Assembly: GCF_025215075.1 (NCBI RefSeq)
Contig: NZ_JAOBTH010000021.1
Location: forward strand, 133-64,132
From: Tenacibaculum haliotis
GTDB lineage: Bacteria; Bacteroidota; Bacteroidia; Flavobacteriales; Flavobacteriaceae
Length of the DNA: 64,000 bases
Direction of reading: 5' to 3'
The translations under genes and the position numbers were made by a program. A model generated the notes under the pieces. It searched no databases, was not told where the DNA came from, and was given only the letters and a program-made list of their open reading frames with translations. The stretch's first letter is position 1; each line of letters starts with the position of its first letter. Below are positions 16,325 through 26,267 of this stretch, piece by piece.

Positions 16325-18253
16325 CTATTCTTCAGTTATTGGATTAGTTTTAGTTTCTTTTTTCTCAAATGGTCTTTCACCAAATACCTTAACTAAGTCA
16401 TCTTTAAACATAACTTCTTTTTCAAGTAATAACTCAGCAAGTTGACTAAGTTTGTCTTTATGTTCGCTTAAAAGATCAATAGCTCTTTGGTACTGAACCT
16501 CAATCATTTTAGAAATTTCTTCATCAATAATTTTAGCAGTGTCATCACTATATGGTTTTACGAAAGAATCGTTTCCTGATGAATCGTAATAAGTAACGTT
16601 ACCTACTTTTTCATTTAATCCATAAACAGTAACCATAGCACGAGCTTGTTTGGTAACTTTTTCTAAATCACTTAAAGCACCTGTAGAAATTTTATTAAAC
16701 ATCAACTTTTCTGCAGCTCTACCACCCATGGTAGCACACATTTCATCAAGCATTTGTTCTGTTTGAATAATTTTTCTTTCTTCAGGAAGATACCAAGCTG
16801 CACCTAATGATTGACCACGCGGTACAATGGTAACTTTTACTAACGGAGCAGCATGTTCTAACATCCAGCTTACGGTAGCATGACCAGCTTCATGAAAAGC
16901 AATAACTTTCTTTTCTTTAGGCGTGATTACTTTATTTTTCTTTTCTAAACCACCAACAATTCTGTCAACAGCATCTAAGAAATCTTGATGTTCAATTGCT
17001 TCTTTGTTATTTCTAGCAGCGATTAAAGCAGCTTCGTTACATAAGTTTGCAATATCAGCACCAGAAAACCCTGGAGTTTGTTGTGCAAGCAATTCTAAAT
17101 TAGCATTTTCGGCTAATTTTAAAGGTTTTATATGTACCTCGAAAATTTCTCTACGCTCATGTAAATCAGGAAGATCAACATATATCTGACGGTCAAAACG
17201 ACCCGCACGCATTAAAGCCTTATCTAATACATCTGCACGGTTTGTAGCGGCTAATACAATAACATTTGTATCAGTACCAAAACCATCCATTTCTGTTAAA
17301 AGTTGATTCAATGTATTCTCACGTTCATCATTACCACCTGTCATGCTATTTTTACCTCTTGCACGACCAATAGCATCAATTTCATCAATAAAAATAATAG
17401 AAGGAGATTTTTGCTGTGCTTGTTTAAATAAATCTCTTACACGAGAAGCACCAACACCAACAAACATTTCTACGAAATCAGATCCTGATAAAGAGAAAAA
17501 AGGAACACCTGCTTCACCTGCAACAGCCTTAGCTAATAGTGTTTTACCTGTTCCTGGAGGCCCTACTAATAAGGCTCCTTTAGGTATTTTACCTCCTAAT
17601 TTGGTGTATTTTTCAGGTGTTTTTAAGAAGTCTACAATTTCTTGAATTTCTTCTTTTGCACCTTCTAAACCAGCAACATTTTTAAAAGTTGTTTTAACTT
17701 TGGTATTCTCATCAAATAATTTTGCTTTCGATTTACCGATGTTAAATATTTGACCACCGCCTCCGGCTCCAGAACCACCACCAGACATTCTTTTCATAAA
17801 GAAAAGCCAGATACCGATTAATAAGATAAAAGGTAAAAAACCAATGATAGTATCCATCATACTGGTTTTACTGTCATTTCCTTTATCAAAATTAAGATTG
17901 TACGTTTCTTTGGCTTTTTGTAGCTCTTTTTCAAAGTTTTGTAAATCACCAAAGTTATAGGTATACAATGGGTCTCCTTTTCTGTAAAAAGGAGAATTAC
18001 TTAACTTTTGATGTGCTTCTTTTTTTAAAGATTCGTCATTAATAAAGATTTCAGCAAAAGATTTATTGTAAATAAGTATTTTAGATACATCTCCTTTTTT
18101 AAGAATTTCATTAAACTCATTTTCAGATAATTTTTTCGAACCCAAGTCATTTGAGTTTAAAAAACTTAATCCTAAAAGAACAACTAATATCGGAATGTAT
18201 ATCCAAAATGAATTAAAAGTAAATTTTGGTGCATTTTTTTTCTTATCACTCAT
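16325..18253 (-). CDS. ftsH: ATP-dependent zinc metalloprotease FtsH
   Basis: The 642-residue membrane-anchored AAA+ protease has a TM segment at about 17-33, a periplasmic domain, and a second TM at about 135-153. Then come a Gly-rich linker, Walker A GPPGTGKT (231-238), Walker [12 protein letters not shown] (287-297) and the second-region-of-homology block [19 protein letters not shown]. The zinc site is HEAGH (454-458). It degrades misfolded membrane proteins and short-lived regulators. Second gene of the operon, 25 bp after rsfS. Confidence 0.97.
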   Translation of the reverse strand: MSDKKKNAPKFTFNSFWIYIPILVVLLGLSFLNSNDLGSKKLSENEFNEILKKGDVSKILIYNKSFAEIFINDESLKKEAHQKLSNSPFYRKGDPLYTYNFGDLQNFEKELQKAKETYNLNFDKGNDSKTSMMDTIIGFLPFILLIGIWLFFMKRMSGGGSGAGGGGQIFNIGKSKAKLFDENTKVKTTFKNVAGLEGAKEEIQEIVDFLKTPEKYTKLGGKIPKGALLVGPPGTGKTLLAKAVAGEAGVPFFSLSGSDFVEMFVGVGASRVRDLFKQAQQKSPSIIFIDEIDAIGRARGKNSMTGGNDERENTLNQLLTEMDGFGTDTNVIVLAATNRADVLDKALMRAGRFDRQIYVDLPDLHERREIFEVHIKPLKLAENANLELLAQQTPGFSGADIANLCNEAALIAARNNKEAIEHQDFLDAVDRIVGGLEKKNKVITPKEKKVIAFHEAGHATVSWMLEHAAPLVKVTIVPRGQSLGAAWYLPEERKIIQTEQMLDEMCATMGGRAAEKLMFNKISTGALSDLEKVTKQARAMVTVYGLNEKVGNVTYYDSSGNDSFVKPYSDDTAKIIDEEISKMIEVQYQRAIDLLSEHKDKLSQLAELLLEKEVMFKDDLVKVFGERPFEKKETKTNPITEE

Positions 18254-18278
18254 AAATATGTGTCTAAATTAATAGTAA

Positions 18279-18650
18279 TTACGCTGGGTTAATTTCCGTG
18301 ATTTTTGCATCACCCCAAAGACTTTCAATATCATAATAATCACGTATTTGTTTTTGAAAAACATGAACAACAACGTGTACATAATCCATTAAAACCCATT
18401 CAGAATTTCCTTGCCCTTCAATATGCCAAGGTTTATCTTTAAGTTCTTTACTTACCATTTTCTGTACCGAGCCAGAAATAGCGTTTACTTGTGTGTTTGA
18501 GTTTCCTGAGCAAATTATAAAATAATCGCAAACAGTGTTTTCTATTTCTCTTAAATCTAGTAGTTGGATGTTTTCTCCTTTTACTTCTTCAATCCCTTTT
18601 ATAATCACAGCGATTAAATCGTCTGTGCTTGCTTGTTTTTTAGTCATCAA
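18279..18650 (-). CDS. rsfS: Ribosomal silencing factor RsfS
   Basis: The 123-residue RsfS/Iojap protein shows the block IIKGIEEVKGENIQLLDLR, then DYFIICSGNSNTQVNAI and the C-terminal EWVLMDYVHVVVHVF. It binds ribosomal protein L14 and blocks 30S-50S joining when nutrients are scarce. First gene of the minus-strand rsfS-ftsH-LUD-cdsA-ACBP-yceI operon. It is divergent from the biotin ligase gene, so the promoters share an 82-bp region. Confidence 0.95.
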   Translation of the reverse strand: MMTKKQASTDDLIAVIIKGIEEVKGENIQLLDLREIENTVCDYFIICSGNSNTQVNAISGSVQKMVSKELKDKPWHIEGQGNSEWVLMDYVHVVVHVFQKQIRDYYDIESLWGDAKITEINPA

Positions 18651-18680
18651 AAAAATTAATTTTTAGCAAAGTTATTCTTT

Positions 18681-18727
18681 TTTTGCGAGTATATTGCTTA
18701 ATATTGATACTTGTTTTACTCGCAAAA
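18681..18727. repeat. 11-bp inverted repeat in the rsfS/birA divergent region
   Basis: TTTTGCGAGTA (18681-18691) and TACTCGCAAAA (18717-18727) are exact complements 25 bp apart. The right arm ends 5 bp before the biotin ligase ATG. It could be a regulatory palindrome or a leader hairpin near the start site. Function unknown. Confidence 0.45.
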
Positions 18728-18732
18728 CTTAT

Positions 18733-19464
18733 ATGAAAATAATCAAACTTGATGCCATTGATTCTACCAATTCTTTTTTAAAGGATATGGCAGTAAAAGT
18801 AAATGTGGATGACTTTACCGTAGTGGTTGCAAAAGAGCAAACATTGGGTAGAGGACAAATGAATTCGAATTGGAATGTGCAGGGAGGTAAGAGCTTGACT
18901 TTTAGTGTTTTTTGTAGGTTTGAAAATTTTAATGTAGTTGATTATAAATATTTAAATTTTTGTGTTTCTTTAAGCGTTTATGATGCTGTTAAATATTTGA
19001 AACTACCTCGGTTAGCTATTAAATGGCCTAACGACATTATGTCAGAAAATAAAAAAATAGCAGGTGTTTTAATTGAAAACACTTTAAGTTTAACTAAAAT
19101 TACTTCTACTGTTATCGGAATCGGACTTAATGTGAATCAGGATAGTTTTTCGGTTGATTTACCAAATGCGTCTTCAATAAAAATGATTTTAGGTGAAGAA
19201 ATCGATTTAGATTTTTTACTAGATAAAGTTTTAGTCAGCTTGAAAGAGAACATTAAATTGCTGCGAAAAAAAGAATACGCCGTTTTAGAAAAGCAATATT
19301 TAAGTTTTTTGTATAAAAAAAATGTTCCGAGTATGTTTAAAACAAATCAGAACATTTTATTTATGGGTAAAATCATAGGAGTATCCAAATCAGGAAATCT
19401 CCAAATCGAACTAGAAAACGAAACAGTAAAAGAATTTGGTATTAAAGAAGTTTCGTTTGCCTAA
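18733..19464 (+). CDS. birA: Biotin--[acetyl-CoA-carboxylase] ligase (no DNA-binding domain)
   Basis: Attaches biotin to the carboxylase biotin-carrier subunit. The 243-residue enzyme has the biotinyl-AMP loop as TLGRGQMNSNW and the catalytic block LAIKWPNDIM with KKIAGVLIE. There is no N-terminal helix-turn-helix, so it is a monofunctional ligase and not a repressor. An upstream in-frame ATG at 18694 would add 13 residues and lie inside the inverted repeat loop. Homology starts at MKIIKLDAIDSTNSF, so 18733 is chosen. It ends 1 bp from the convergent SRPBCC gene. Confidence 0.94.
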   Translation: MKIIKLDAIDSTNSFLKDMAVKVNVDDFTVVVAKEQTLGRGQMNSNWNVQGGKSLTFSVFCRFENFNVVDYKYLNFCVSLSVYDAVKYLKLPRLAIKWPNDIMSENKKIAGVLIENTLSLTKITSTVIGIGLNVNQDSFSVDLPNASSIKMILGEEIDLDFLLDKVLVSLKENIKLLRKKEYAVLEKQYLSFLYKKNVPSMFKTNQNILFMGKIIGVSKSGNLQIELENETVKEFGIKEVSFA

Positions 19465-19465
19465 T

Positions 19466-19855
19466 TTATATTTTAGCAATATTCTCAGTTAAAGTTTCAA
19501 TAAATTTAGTTAATGGTTTTTTAACCATCATTGCCATCATCGCATTAAATTCACCATCAAACTTTAAAATAACTTCACTTTCATTTTCAGAAACTTCACT
19601 AATATCTGATGATAAAGTGAAAGGTAATTTACTACTAGCAGCACCTAAAGTTATATTAGAATACTCAGTTTTTTCTTTTATTACCAATCTTATTTCTGGC
19701 ATTCCTTTTAAACCAAAAATAAAACTATCACCATCTACTTCAAATTTTTGAGTATTTTCTGGCATTAATTGTTCGAAGTTCTCTAATTTGATTAAAAAAT
19801 CAAATACTTCTTTAGTCGATTTTTTTACAATTACTTTGTTTCCTTCAATATTCAT
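19466..19855 (-). CDS. SRPBCC-superfamily (START-like) protein
   Basis: The 129-residue helix-grip protein has KSTKEVFDFLIKLENFEQLMP at the N-terminus and FDGEFNAMMAMMVKKPLTKF at the C-terminus, the pattern of short SRPBCC/polyketide-cyclase-like proteins that bind hydrophobic ligands. It is 6 bp after pyrE in one operon. Ligand and function are unknown. Confidence 0.85.
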   Translation of the reverse strand: MNIEGNKVIVKKSTKEVFDFLIKLENFEQLMPENTQKFEVDGDSFIFGLKGMPEIRLVIKEKTEYSNITLGAASSKLPFTLSSDISEVSENESEVILKFDGEFNAMMAMMVKKPLTKFIETLTENIAKI

Positions 19856-19861
19856 TATTTC

Positions 19862-20512
19862 TTATTTTTCGTTTTGTTTCCATCTGCTAGGTGCTACTCT
19901 CCAATCTTCTAGCATTCTTAATTCTTCATTGGTAATGTATTTACTATCTAAAGCTTGTTCAAGTAAACATTCGTAGTTACTTAATGTTGTAAGTTCTACA
20001 TTATCATTTTTAAAGTTTTCGGTAGCAATATCAAATCCGTAAGAAAAAATAGCAATCATACCTTTTACGGTTGCATTTGCTTCTTTTAAAGCTTTTACAG
20101 CATTTAAACTACTTTTACCAGTGCTAATTAAGTCTTCAATAACAACTACGTTTTGGCCGCTTTCTAAATGTCCTTCTATCTGATTTTTTCGTCCGTGTTT
20201 TTTAGGTTCTGGACGAACATATATAAAAGGGACTCCTAATTCTTGAGCTACAAGCATACCAATAGCGATTGCTCCGGTAGCAACACCAGCAATTACATCT
20301 GGTTTACCATGTTTTTCTTCAACTAGTTTTGCAATCTTCTCTTTTAAGAAATTTCTAACTGGCGGATAAGATAATGTAACTCTATTGTCACAGTATATTG
20401 GTGATTTCCAACCAGAAGCCCAGTTAAAAGGTTCGTTAGGGCTTAATTTAATAGCTTTTATTTGCAGCAAAAGTTCAGCTGTTTTTTTTCCTGTATCTTT
20501 GTTAAAATCCAT
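19862..20512 (-). CDS. pyrE: Orotate phosphoribosyltransferase
   Basis: The 216-residue type I phosphoribosyltransferase of pyrimidine synthesis joins orotate and PRPP to OMP. The PRPP-binding loop is VVVIEDLISTGKSSLNAVKAL. The flexible-loop residues are in RPEPKKHGRKNQIEG, and the N-terminal block is NWASGWKSPIYCDNR. Its ATG is only 7 bp from the ATG of the divergent Nudix gene, so each gene's promoter must overlap the other's coding region or be shared. Confidence 0.96.
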   Translation of the reverse strand: MDFNKDTGKKTAELLLQIKAIKLSPNEPFNWASGWKSPIYCDNRVTLSYPPVRNFLKEKIAKLVEEKHGKPDVIAGVATGAIAIGMLVAQELGVPFIYVRPEPKKHGRKNQIEGHLESGQNVVVIEDLISTGKSSLNAVKALKEANATVKGMIAIFSYGFDIATENFKNDNVELTTLSNYECLLEQALDSKYITNEELRMLEDWRVAPSRWKQNEK

Positions 20513-20519
20513 AAAGCAA

Positions 20520-21143
20520 ATGTATAAAGTTTTTGTTAATGATAAACCAATAATCTTTACAACTTCAGTAAAAAATGAAGAAGATTATATTGTTTTTACT
20601 TACAAAAATGTAATTATGGAAGAACTTATTTATAAGTTGAAACAGGGTAAGTTAAATGGAGTTTACTTATATACGCCTAATTTACTTGAAACATGGGAGG
20701 TGTTTAAGGAGAGTTTTAATGTGAAAATTGCAGCTGGCGGACTGGTTTTAAATGATAAAAAAGAGATGCTATTTATTTATAGAGCTAGTAAATGGGATTT
20801 ACCAAAAGGACGGGCAGAAAAAGGAGAAAAGATAGAAGAAACAGCTATTAGAGAAGTTGAAGAAGAATGCGGTATAACAAATCTTAAAATTGATAAAAAG
20901 CTAATAGAAACCTATCATTTTTTTATTCAAAATGGAAAATACAGATTAAAAGAAACGCATTGGTATTTAATGTACTCTTCTTATAAAGGTAAATTAACGC
21001 CTCAACTTGAAGAAGGAATTACTAAAGTAATGTTTAAAGATACCGAAGCAACAGAAATAGCTTTAAGAAAAACGTTTTCTAATATCATTTTAGTATATAA
21101 ACATTATAAAAATCAATTAAAAAATGACACTCTGTCATTGTAG
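20520..21143 (+). CDS. Nudix hydrolase
   Basis: The 207-residue protein has a complete Nudix box, GRAEKGEKIEETAIREVEEE followed by CGI, with all catalytic Glu/Arg positions. The WDLPKGRAEKGE context is common in (di)nucleoside polyphosphate or ADP-ribose hydrolases. About 70 residues of N-terminal extension precede the domain. The frame continues to an ATG at 20385 inside pyrE on the other strand, but MYKVFVNDKPIIFTT at 20520 is the natural start. Substrate unknown. Confidence 0.92.
   Translation: MYKVFVNDKPIIFTTSVKNEEDYIVFTYKNVIMEELIYKLKQGKLNGVYLYTPNLLETWEVFKESFNVKIAAGGLVLNDKKEMLFIYRASKWDLPKGRAEKGEKIEETAIREVEEECGITNLKIDKKLIETYHFFIQNGKYRLKETHWYLMYSSYKGKLTPQLEEGITKVMFKDTEATEIALRKTFSNIILVYKHYKNQLKNDTLSL
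21123..21139. promoter_or_regulatory. Palindrome AATGACA-CTC-TGTCATT upstream of dnaK
   Basis: Perfect 7-bp inverted repeat with a 3-bp centre, overlapping the 3' end of the Nudix gene and 118 bp before the dnaK ATG. A related TGTCA-TCT-TGTCA arrangement lies upstream of htpG (minus strand, 63160-63172). It may be a stress-regulator site. Inference from shared position only. Confidence 0.4.
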
Positions 21144-21190
21144 TTTCATAACGGCACTTTTTTTTCTGCCAAAACAAATATAAAAACCAG

Positions 21191-21209
21191 TTGGCACACA
21201 CTTTGACTA
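21191..21209 (+). promoter_or_regulatory. Candidate -24/-12-like promoter of dnaK
   Basis: TTGGCACACACTTTGACTA resembles the sigma-54 consensus (TGGCAC-N5-TTGC) except for A at the last -12 position. The htpG upstream region carries TTGGTATTTTTTTTGACTA with identical spacing. The block ends 47 bp before the dnaK ATG. Confidence 0.5.
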
Positions 21210-21256
21210 ACACTACTTGTAAAATTGAATTAAAAATTTAAGATAAATAGTTAGTT

Positions 21257-23146
21257 ATGAGTAAAATTATAGGAATTGATTTAGGAACCACAAATTCATG
21301 TGTTTCTGTAATGGAAGGGAATGAACCAGTTGTTATTCCTAACGCAGAAGGAAAAAGAACAACACCATCTATCGTAGCATTCGTAGAAGGAGGAGAGCGT
21401 AAAGTTGGTGATCCAGCAAAGCGTCAAGCAGTTACTAACCCAACAAAAACAGTTTATTCTATTAAACGTTTTATGGGTAATAAGTTTTCTGATTCTTCAA
21501 AAGAAGCAGGAAGAGTACCTTATAGTGTTGTAAAAGGAGATAATGATACACCTCGTGTTGATATTGATGGTCGTTTATATACGCCACAAGAAATTTCTGC
21601 AATGGTATTACAGAAAATGAAGAAAACAGCTGAAGACTATTTAGGTCAAGATGTTTCTGAAGCTGTAATTACTGTACCAGCATATTTTAACGATGCACAA
21701 CGTCAGGCTACAAAAGAAGCTGGTGAAATTGCAGGTTTAAAAGTTCGTAGAATTATTAACGAACCAACTGCAGCTGCTTTAGCTTATGGTTTAGATAAAT
21801 CTCATGATGATAAAAAAATAGTTGTTTTTGATTTTGGTGGTGGAACACATGATGTTTCTATCTTAGAATTAGGAGATGGTGTATTTGAAGTATTAGCTAC
21901 TGATGGTGATACACACTTAGGTGGAGATGATGTTGATGAAAGAATCATTAACTGGTTAGCAGAAGAATTTATTGCTGACGAAGCAATGGATTTACGTAAA
22001 GATCCAATGTCTTTACAGCGTTTAAAAGAAGCTGCTGAAAAAGCGAAGATTGAATTATCTAGCACAACTTCATCAGAAATTAACTTACCATATATTACAG
22101 CTACTGCTTCAGGACCAAAGCACTTAGTTAGAACATTAACAAGAGCTAAATTTGAGGCTTTAATTGATGATTTAATCAAAAGAACTATTGAGCCTTGTGC
22201 AACTGCTTTAAAAAATGCTGATTTATCTATCGATGAAATCGATGAAATCGTATTAGTAGGTGGATCAACTCGTATTCCTGCAATTCAGGAAGCTGTTGAA
22301 AATTTCTTTAAAAAATCACCAAGTAAAGGAGTAAATCCTGATGAAGTAGTTTCTTTAGGAGCTGCAATTCAAGGTGGAGTTTTATCTGGAGATGTAAAAG
22401 ACGTATTATTATTAGATGTTACGCCTTTATCTTTAGGAATCGAAACAATGGGTAACGTATTCACAAAGTTAATCGATGCGAATACTACTATTCCAACAAA
22501 AAAATCTCAAGTATTCTCTACAGCTGTAGATAATCAACCATCTGTAGATATTCACGTTTTACAAGGTGAAAGAGCAATGGCAGCAGATAATAACACAATT
22601 GGTCGTTTCCAATTAACTGATATTCCACCAGCACAAAGAGGAGTTCCTCAAATTGAAGTAACTTTTGATATTGATGCAAACGGAATCATTAAAGTATCTG
22701 CATCTGATAAAGCTACAGGGAAAACTCAAGATATTAAGATTGAGGCTTCTTCAGGATTATCAGAAGAAGAAATTGAAAAAATGAAAGCTGATGCAGAAGC
22801 AAATGCTGATGCTGATGCAAAAGCAAAAGAAACTGCTGAAAAAATAAATGAAGCAGATTCAATGATTTTTCAAACAGAAAAGCAATTAAAAGAATTTGGT
22901 GAAAAATTATCTGACGATAAGAAAGCGCCAATTGAAGCTGCCTTAGTTGAATTAAAAGCTGCTCATGAGTCTGCAGATTTAGCACAGATTGATACTGCAA
23001 TGACTACAATTAATGAAGCATGGAAAGCTGCTTCTGAAGAAATGTATGCAGATCAAGGTGCTGCAGGAGCTCAACAAGCTCAACCAGAAGCAAACAATGC
23101 TCAGGAAGATAATGTTGAAGATGTAGACTTCGAAGAAGTAAAATAA
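21257..23146 (+). CDS. dnaK: Chaperone DnaK (Hsp70)
   Basis: The 629-residue Hsp70 has the ATPase domain signatures [18 protein letters not shown] at the N-terminus, [19 protein letters not shown] (usually FDLGGGTFDVS) and [17 protein letters not shown]. The substrate-binding domain includes [20 protein letters not shown]. The C-terminal lid ends in the acidic [13 protein letters not shown] tail that recruits co-chaperones. No dnaJ or grpE is adjacent. A strong terminator follows. Confidence 0.98.
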   Translation: MSKIIGIDLGTTNSCVSVMEGNEPVVIPNAEGKRTTPSIVAFVEGGERKVGDPAKRQAVTNPTKTVYSIKRFMGNKFSDSSKEAGRVPYSVVKGDNDTPRVDIDGRLYTPQEISAMVLQKMKKTAEDYLGQDVSEAVITVPAYFNDAQRQATKEAGEIAGLKVRRIINEPTAAALAYGLDKSHDDKKIVVFDFGGGTHDVSILELGDGVFEVLATDGDTHLGGDDVDERIINWLAEEFIADEAMDLRKDPMSLQRLKEAAEKAKIELSSTTSSEINLPYITATASGPKHLVRTLTRAKFEALIDDLIKRTIEPCATALKNADLSIDEIDEIVLVGGSTRIPAIQEAVENFFKKSPSKGVNPDEVVSLGAAIQGGVLSGDVKDVLLLDVTPLSLGIETMGNVFTKLIDANTTIPTKKSQVFSTAVDNQPSVDIHVLQGERAMAADNNTIGRFQLTDIPPAQRGVPQIEVTFDIDANGIIKVSASDKATGKTQDIKIEASSGLSEEEIEKMKADAEANADADAKAKETAEKINEADSMIFQTEKQLKEFGEKLSDDKKAPIEAALVELKAAHESADLAQIDTAMTTINEAWKAASEEMYADQGAAGAQQAQPEANNAQEDNVEDVDFEEVK

Positions 23147-23165
23147 TAATACATTACATGTACTA

Positions 23166-23203
23166 AAAACCCATTACAAGAAATTGTAATGGGTTTTTTA
23201 TTT
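23166..23203 (+). terminator. dnaK terminator
   Basis: Perfect 14-bp arms (AAAACCCATTACAA and its complement) with a 4-nt loop, followed by TTATTTT. It lies 19 bp past the dnaK stop. Confidence 0.92.
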
Positions 23204-23221
23204 TCATTATTTTATAATAAC

Positions 23222-23229
23222 TACATTTG
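23222..23229 (+). promoter_or_regulatory. -7 element for the reg_prop kinase gene
   Basis: TACATTTG matches TAnnTTTG exactly and lies 24 bp before the GTG start. No clear TTTG -33 box stands at the right distance, so this is a partial match. Confidence 0.4.
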
Positions 23230-23253
23230 AATATATAGATTAAAAAAAATACT

Positions 23254-26139
23254 GTGAAGAAAATTTACACATACCTGTTTTTTATTTTTTTATTTTTTAC
23301 GACTAAAGTAGTTTCTCAACAACCTGTTTTTACGCACTTAACAGAGAAAGATGGGTTACCTGATATAGAGTTTTACAGTATTGTAGAAGATAATAAAGGT
23401 TTTATATGGTTGGCAGCCGATAAGGGACTTTTTCGTTATGATGGTAAAGAGTTTAAAAACTATAGTCATATAGAAAAAAGAGGATTATCTGTTTTTGGTT
23501 TAAAACTAGATTCAAAAGGAAGGGTTTGGTGTAATAATATTTCGGGACAATTTTTTTATATAGAAAATGATAAATTACTTCTTTTTAAAGATTTAAAAGA
23601 AGAAGTAAAAGGACAATTAGCACTTTTTTCATTCTATCAAAATGATTTGGTGGCGAGTACTAGAACAGGACTTTATAGGATTGGCTTAAATAGTTTACAT
23701 CAAAATAAAATTTTTGATATAAAAGCAGGGTTTTACCCATTTTATGTAGAAAATGATGCATTAGTAAATTTACATGACCATGAAATAAAAGAAACAATTA
23801 AAGGTAGAAATACAATAGTAAAGTATGAATTAAATCAATTTAAAAAATATGAGTTTAACAAATGGCAAATAACATCTTTTAAAAAAAAACATTTAATATA
23901 TGCGTATAACGCAAATAATTTAAAAGTACACCCTAAGTTATTCTATGAACAGGAAGGGAAACTTGAAGAAGTTGATTTAACTAAAACTCTTAAAAAAAAT
24001 GAAGTTATAAAATTTTATGAAGAATCGGGTCAGTTGTGGGCGTGTACCAGAAATGGTTTGTTTATTTATGATTTTAATAATGGAGAATTAACACATAAAA
24101 AAACATATTTTAAGGGAAAAGAAATTAGTGCAGTTTTAAAAGATAGAAATAATAATTATTGGTTTACTACTTTAAGAAACGGAATATATATAGTACCCAA
24201 TTTGTTCATCGAGAAATATACAATAGCTGAAGAAAAACAAAATATAAGTGCAATGAGTCGTATTGGTAACGATTCATTAATCATTGGTACAACTAAAGGT
24301 GATATTGCTATTTTAAATAGAAAAACTAAAAAAATAGAATTTACAAAACAGATACATAAAGAAAAGGTGTATTCTATTTGTGATAGTGATGAAAAAGTAT
24401 ATTTGAGTTTAGGTGGAGGTTCTTTTGTATATGATAAAAAAAATAAAAATATTTATGAAGATAGTTTTTGCTCGAATGCGAAAGATTTATCATTAATAGA
24501 TAAAAACAATATATTGTATGCAACCCATAGCTCTGCATCGATTATAAACGTTAAAAATAAAAATGTTTTTAATCTAAAAGGAGCAAGAGCATACACAACT
24601 TATTATAGTAGTAAAAAAGAAATGTATGTAGGTTATGTTGATGGGGTTGAAAAATATAATATAGAAAAAAAAGCATCAAGAGTTTTATTTAACAATAAGC
24701 CAATTTTTGCAATTGATATTGATGAAACTGCAAATGGTATTATTTGGATTTCAACCTTTAAAGATGGAATCATCGGTCTTGAAAATGGGGTGGCAACAAT
24801 AAATTACATGAAAGAAAACGGTTTGTTATCTAGCAAAACAGGTAAGATAAAAGGAGATGGTGAGCTTCTTTGGATAACTACAGATAAAGGATTACAAGTA
24901 TTAAACACTAAAACAGGTACATTTAAAAATTTAACTAAAAAAGATGGTATAAACTCTTTTAATATATCAGAAATAATTCCTTTTAAAGATGCTTTGTTCT
25001 TTAGTTCAAATAAAGGGTTGTTTAAGATAAATAAAGAAAAAGTTTTTAAAGATAGAAGAGTTTTAAATTTTAATTTTACGTCAATTTTAATAGATGATAA
25101 AAAAGTAGAAGAAAAAGAGGAATACGAATTAACATCTGATATTAAAAAAATAAAATTCACCTTTCTTACCAATGGTTTTTTAGCAGAAGATAATATTGTT
25201 TATCAATATAAATTAATAACTGCTTCAGCTAATAGTAAATGGAATAGAATTGATAAAGGGATAAATCAAATTACATTTAATAACCTTGCGGCAGGAGAGT
25301 ATGTTTTAAAATTAAAAGCAACAGAGGTAAATGGTAAAAAAGAAACAAAAGAGAGGGGTATAAAGTTAGTAATAAAATTGCCCTTTTATAAAGAATGGTG
25401 GTTTCTGTTAATAATAGGAACATTTCTATTCATTTTGATTTGGTTGCTTTTTAACATGAAATTAGAGAGGTTAGAAAAAAAACAAGAGGTAGCTATTGAA
25501 AAAGAACGAATGCAAAAGGCGTTGGTAGGATCAAAATTAGAAACATTGCAATCTCAAATGAATCCACACTTTACATTTAATGCCTTAAATTCTGTTCAAA
25601 ATTTAGTGCTAAAAGGAAGTAAACTAGAAGCATATAACTATTTAACGAAATTTTCGTCTTTGTTAAGAGAAAGTTTGCTATTGAGCACTAAAAGCTTTGT
25701 GTATTTTGATGAAGAATTATCATTGATAGAAAAGTATTTAGAGCTTGAGAAACTTAGATTTAGAGAGGGTTTTTCATACGAGATAAAAGGAGCGGAGTTT
25801 ATAGACGATATTAAAATACCAACGATGGTAATTCAACCATTTATAGAAAATGCAATAAAACATGGTTTGCTTCATAAAACAAATGGAGTAGGTAAAATAA
25901 AAATTGAATTTTCTCAAGAGAAACTCTTTAAGTGCGAAATTACAGATAACGGAATTGGGTTGAAAGCGGCAGCCGAAATAAATAAAAAAACAAATAATAA
26001 AAGTGCTTCTTTTTCAACAAAATCAATAAAAGATAAGTTAAAAATATTGAAAGATTTTTATAAAACAGATATTGGTTTTGAATATAAAGAACTCGACATA
26101 GGAACAAAAGTTATAATCAAAATCCCTTTTCATTTTTAA
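23254..26139 (+). CDS. Two-component sensor: reg_prop/Y_Y_Y periplasmic sensor with LytS-type histidine kinase
   Basis: The 961-residue inner-membrane sensor starts with GTG. A signal peptide (to about VVSQQ) leads into propeller repeats seen as LPDIEFYSIVEDNKGFIWLA, NNYWFTTLRNGIY and GIIWISTFKDGI. A Y_Y_Y-type domain (about 620-705) and one TM (WWFLLIIGTFLFILIWLLF) follow. The cytoplasmic His_kinase domain has QMNPHFTFNALNSVQN with His772. The ATPase N-box is intact (IQPFIENAIKHGLL, Asn866), with DNGIGL. There is no receiver domain, so it must signal to a separate regulator, most likely the LytTR protein two genes on. Confidence 0.94.
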   Translation: MKKIYTYLFFIFLFFTTKVVSQQPVFTHLTEKDGLPDIEFYSIVEDNKGFIWLAADKGLFRYDGKEFKNYSHIEKRGLSVFGLKLDSKGRVWCNNISGQFFYIENDKLLLFKDLKEEVKGQLALFSFYQNDLVASTRTGLYRIGLNSLHQNKIFDIKAGFYPFYVENDALVNLHDHEIKETIKGRNTIVKYELNQFKKYEFNKWQITSFKKKHLIYAYNANNLKVHPKLFYEQEGKLEEVDLTKTLKKNEVIKFYEESGQLWACTRNGLFIYDFNNGELTHKKTYFKGKEISAVLKDRNNNYWFTTLRNGIYIVPNLFIEKYTIAEEKQNISAMSRIGNDSLIIGTTKGDIAILNRKTKKIEFTKQIHKEKVYSICDSDEKVYLSLGGGSFVYDKKNKNIYEDSFCSNAKDLSLIDKNNILYATHSSASIINVKNKNVFNLKGARAYTTYYSSKKEMYVGYVDGVEKYNIEKKASRVLFNNKPIFAIDIDETANGIIWISTFKDGIIGLENGVATINYMKENGLLSSKTGKIKGDGELLWITTDKGLQVLNTKTGTFKNLTKKDGINSFNISEIIPFKDALFFSSNKGLFKINKEKVFKDRRVLNFNFTSILIDDKKVEEKEEYELTSDIKKIKFTFLTNGFLAEDNIVYQYKLITASANSKWNRIDKGINQITFNNLAAGEYVLKLKATEVNGKKETKERGIKLVIKLPFYKEWWFLLIIGTFLFILIWLLFNMKLERLEKKQEVAIEKERMQKALVGSKLETLQSQMNPHFTFNALNSVQNLVLKGSKLEAYNYLTKFSSLLRESLLLSTKSFVYFDEELSLIEKYLELEKLRFREGFSYEIKGAEFIDDIKIPTMVIQPFIENAIKHGLLHKTNGVGKIKIEFSQEKLFKCEITDNGIGLKAAAEINKKTNNKSASFSTKSIKDKLKILKDFYKTDIGFEYKELDIGTKVIIKIPFHF

Positions 26140-26149
26140 ATAATTACCT

Positions 26150-26182
26150 TTCGGAAAGTATTTGGTGTTATCTGAAAGTTAA
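26150..26182 (+). promoter_or_regulatory. Weak sixth GGAA-type repeat pair before the second kinase
   Basis: TTCGGAAAGTA (26150-26160) and ATCTGAAAGTT (26170-26180) resemble the half-sites found before five downstream genes. The spacing is 20 bp instead of 21, the second site has TGAAA, and no clear -7 element lies 35 bp downstream. It may be an autoregulatory site or chance. Confidence 0.35.
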
Positions 26183-26225
26183 ATATGAGTTTTGTAAAAA
26201 AAAAGTTAAATATTTAAAACCTAGT

Positions 26226-26260
26226 GTTCCTTATGGAAAAGGAACTTTTTCCCCTTTTTT
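26226..26260 (+). terminator. Terminator or attenuator between the two kinase genes
   Basis: GTTCCTT (26226-26232) pairs with AAGGAAC (26239-26245) across a 6-nt loop. TTTTTCCCCTTTTTT follows. It ends 7 bp before the second kinase ATG. If transcription of that gene starts near 26200, the hairpin is in its leader. Confidence 0.55.
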
Positions 26261-26267
26261 TAATTAC

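Noticed and set aside
18694..18732. Upstream ATG of the biotin ligase
   Set aside because: It would add 13 residues without homology and start inside the inverted-repeat loop.
20385..20519. 45-residue N-terminal extension of the Nudix protein
   Set aside because: The extension is entirely antisense to pyrE and has no homology; MYKVF at 20520 is the natural start.
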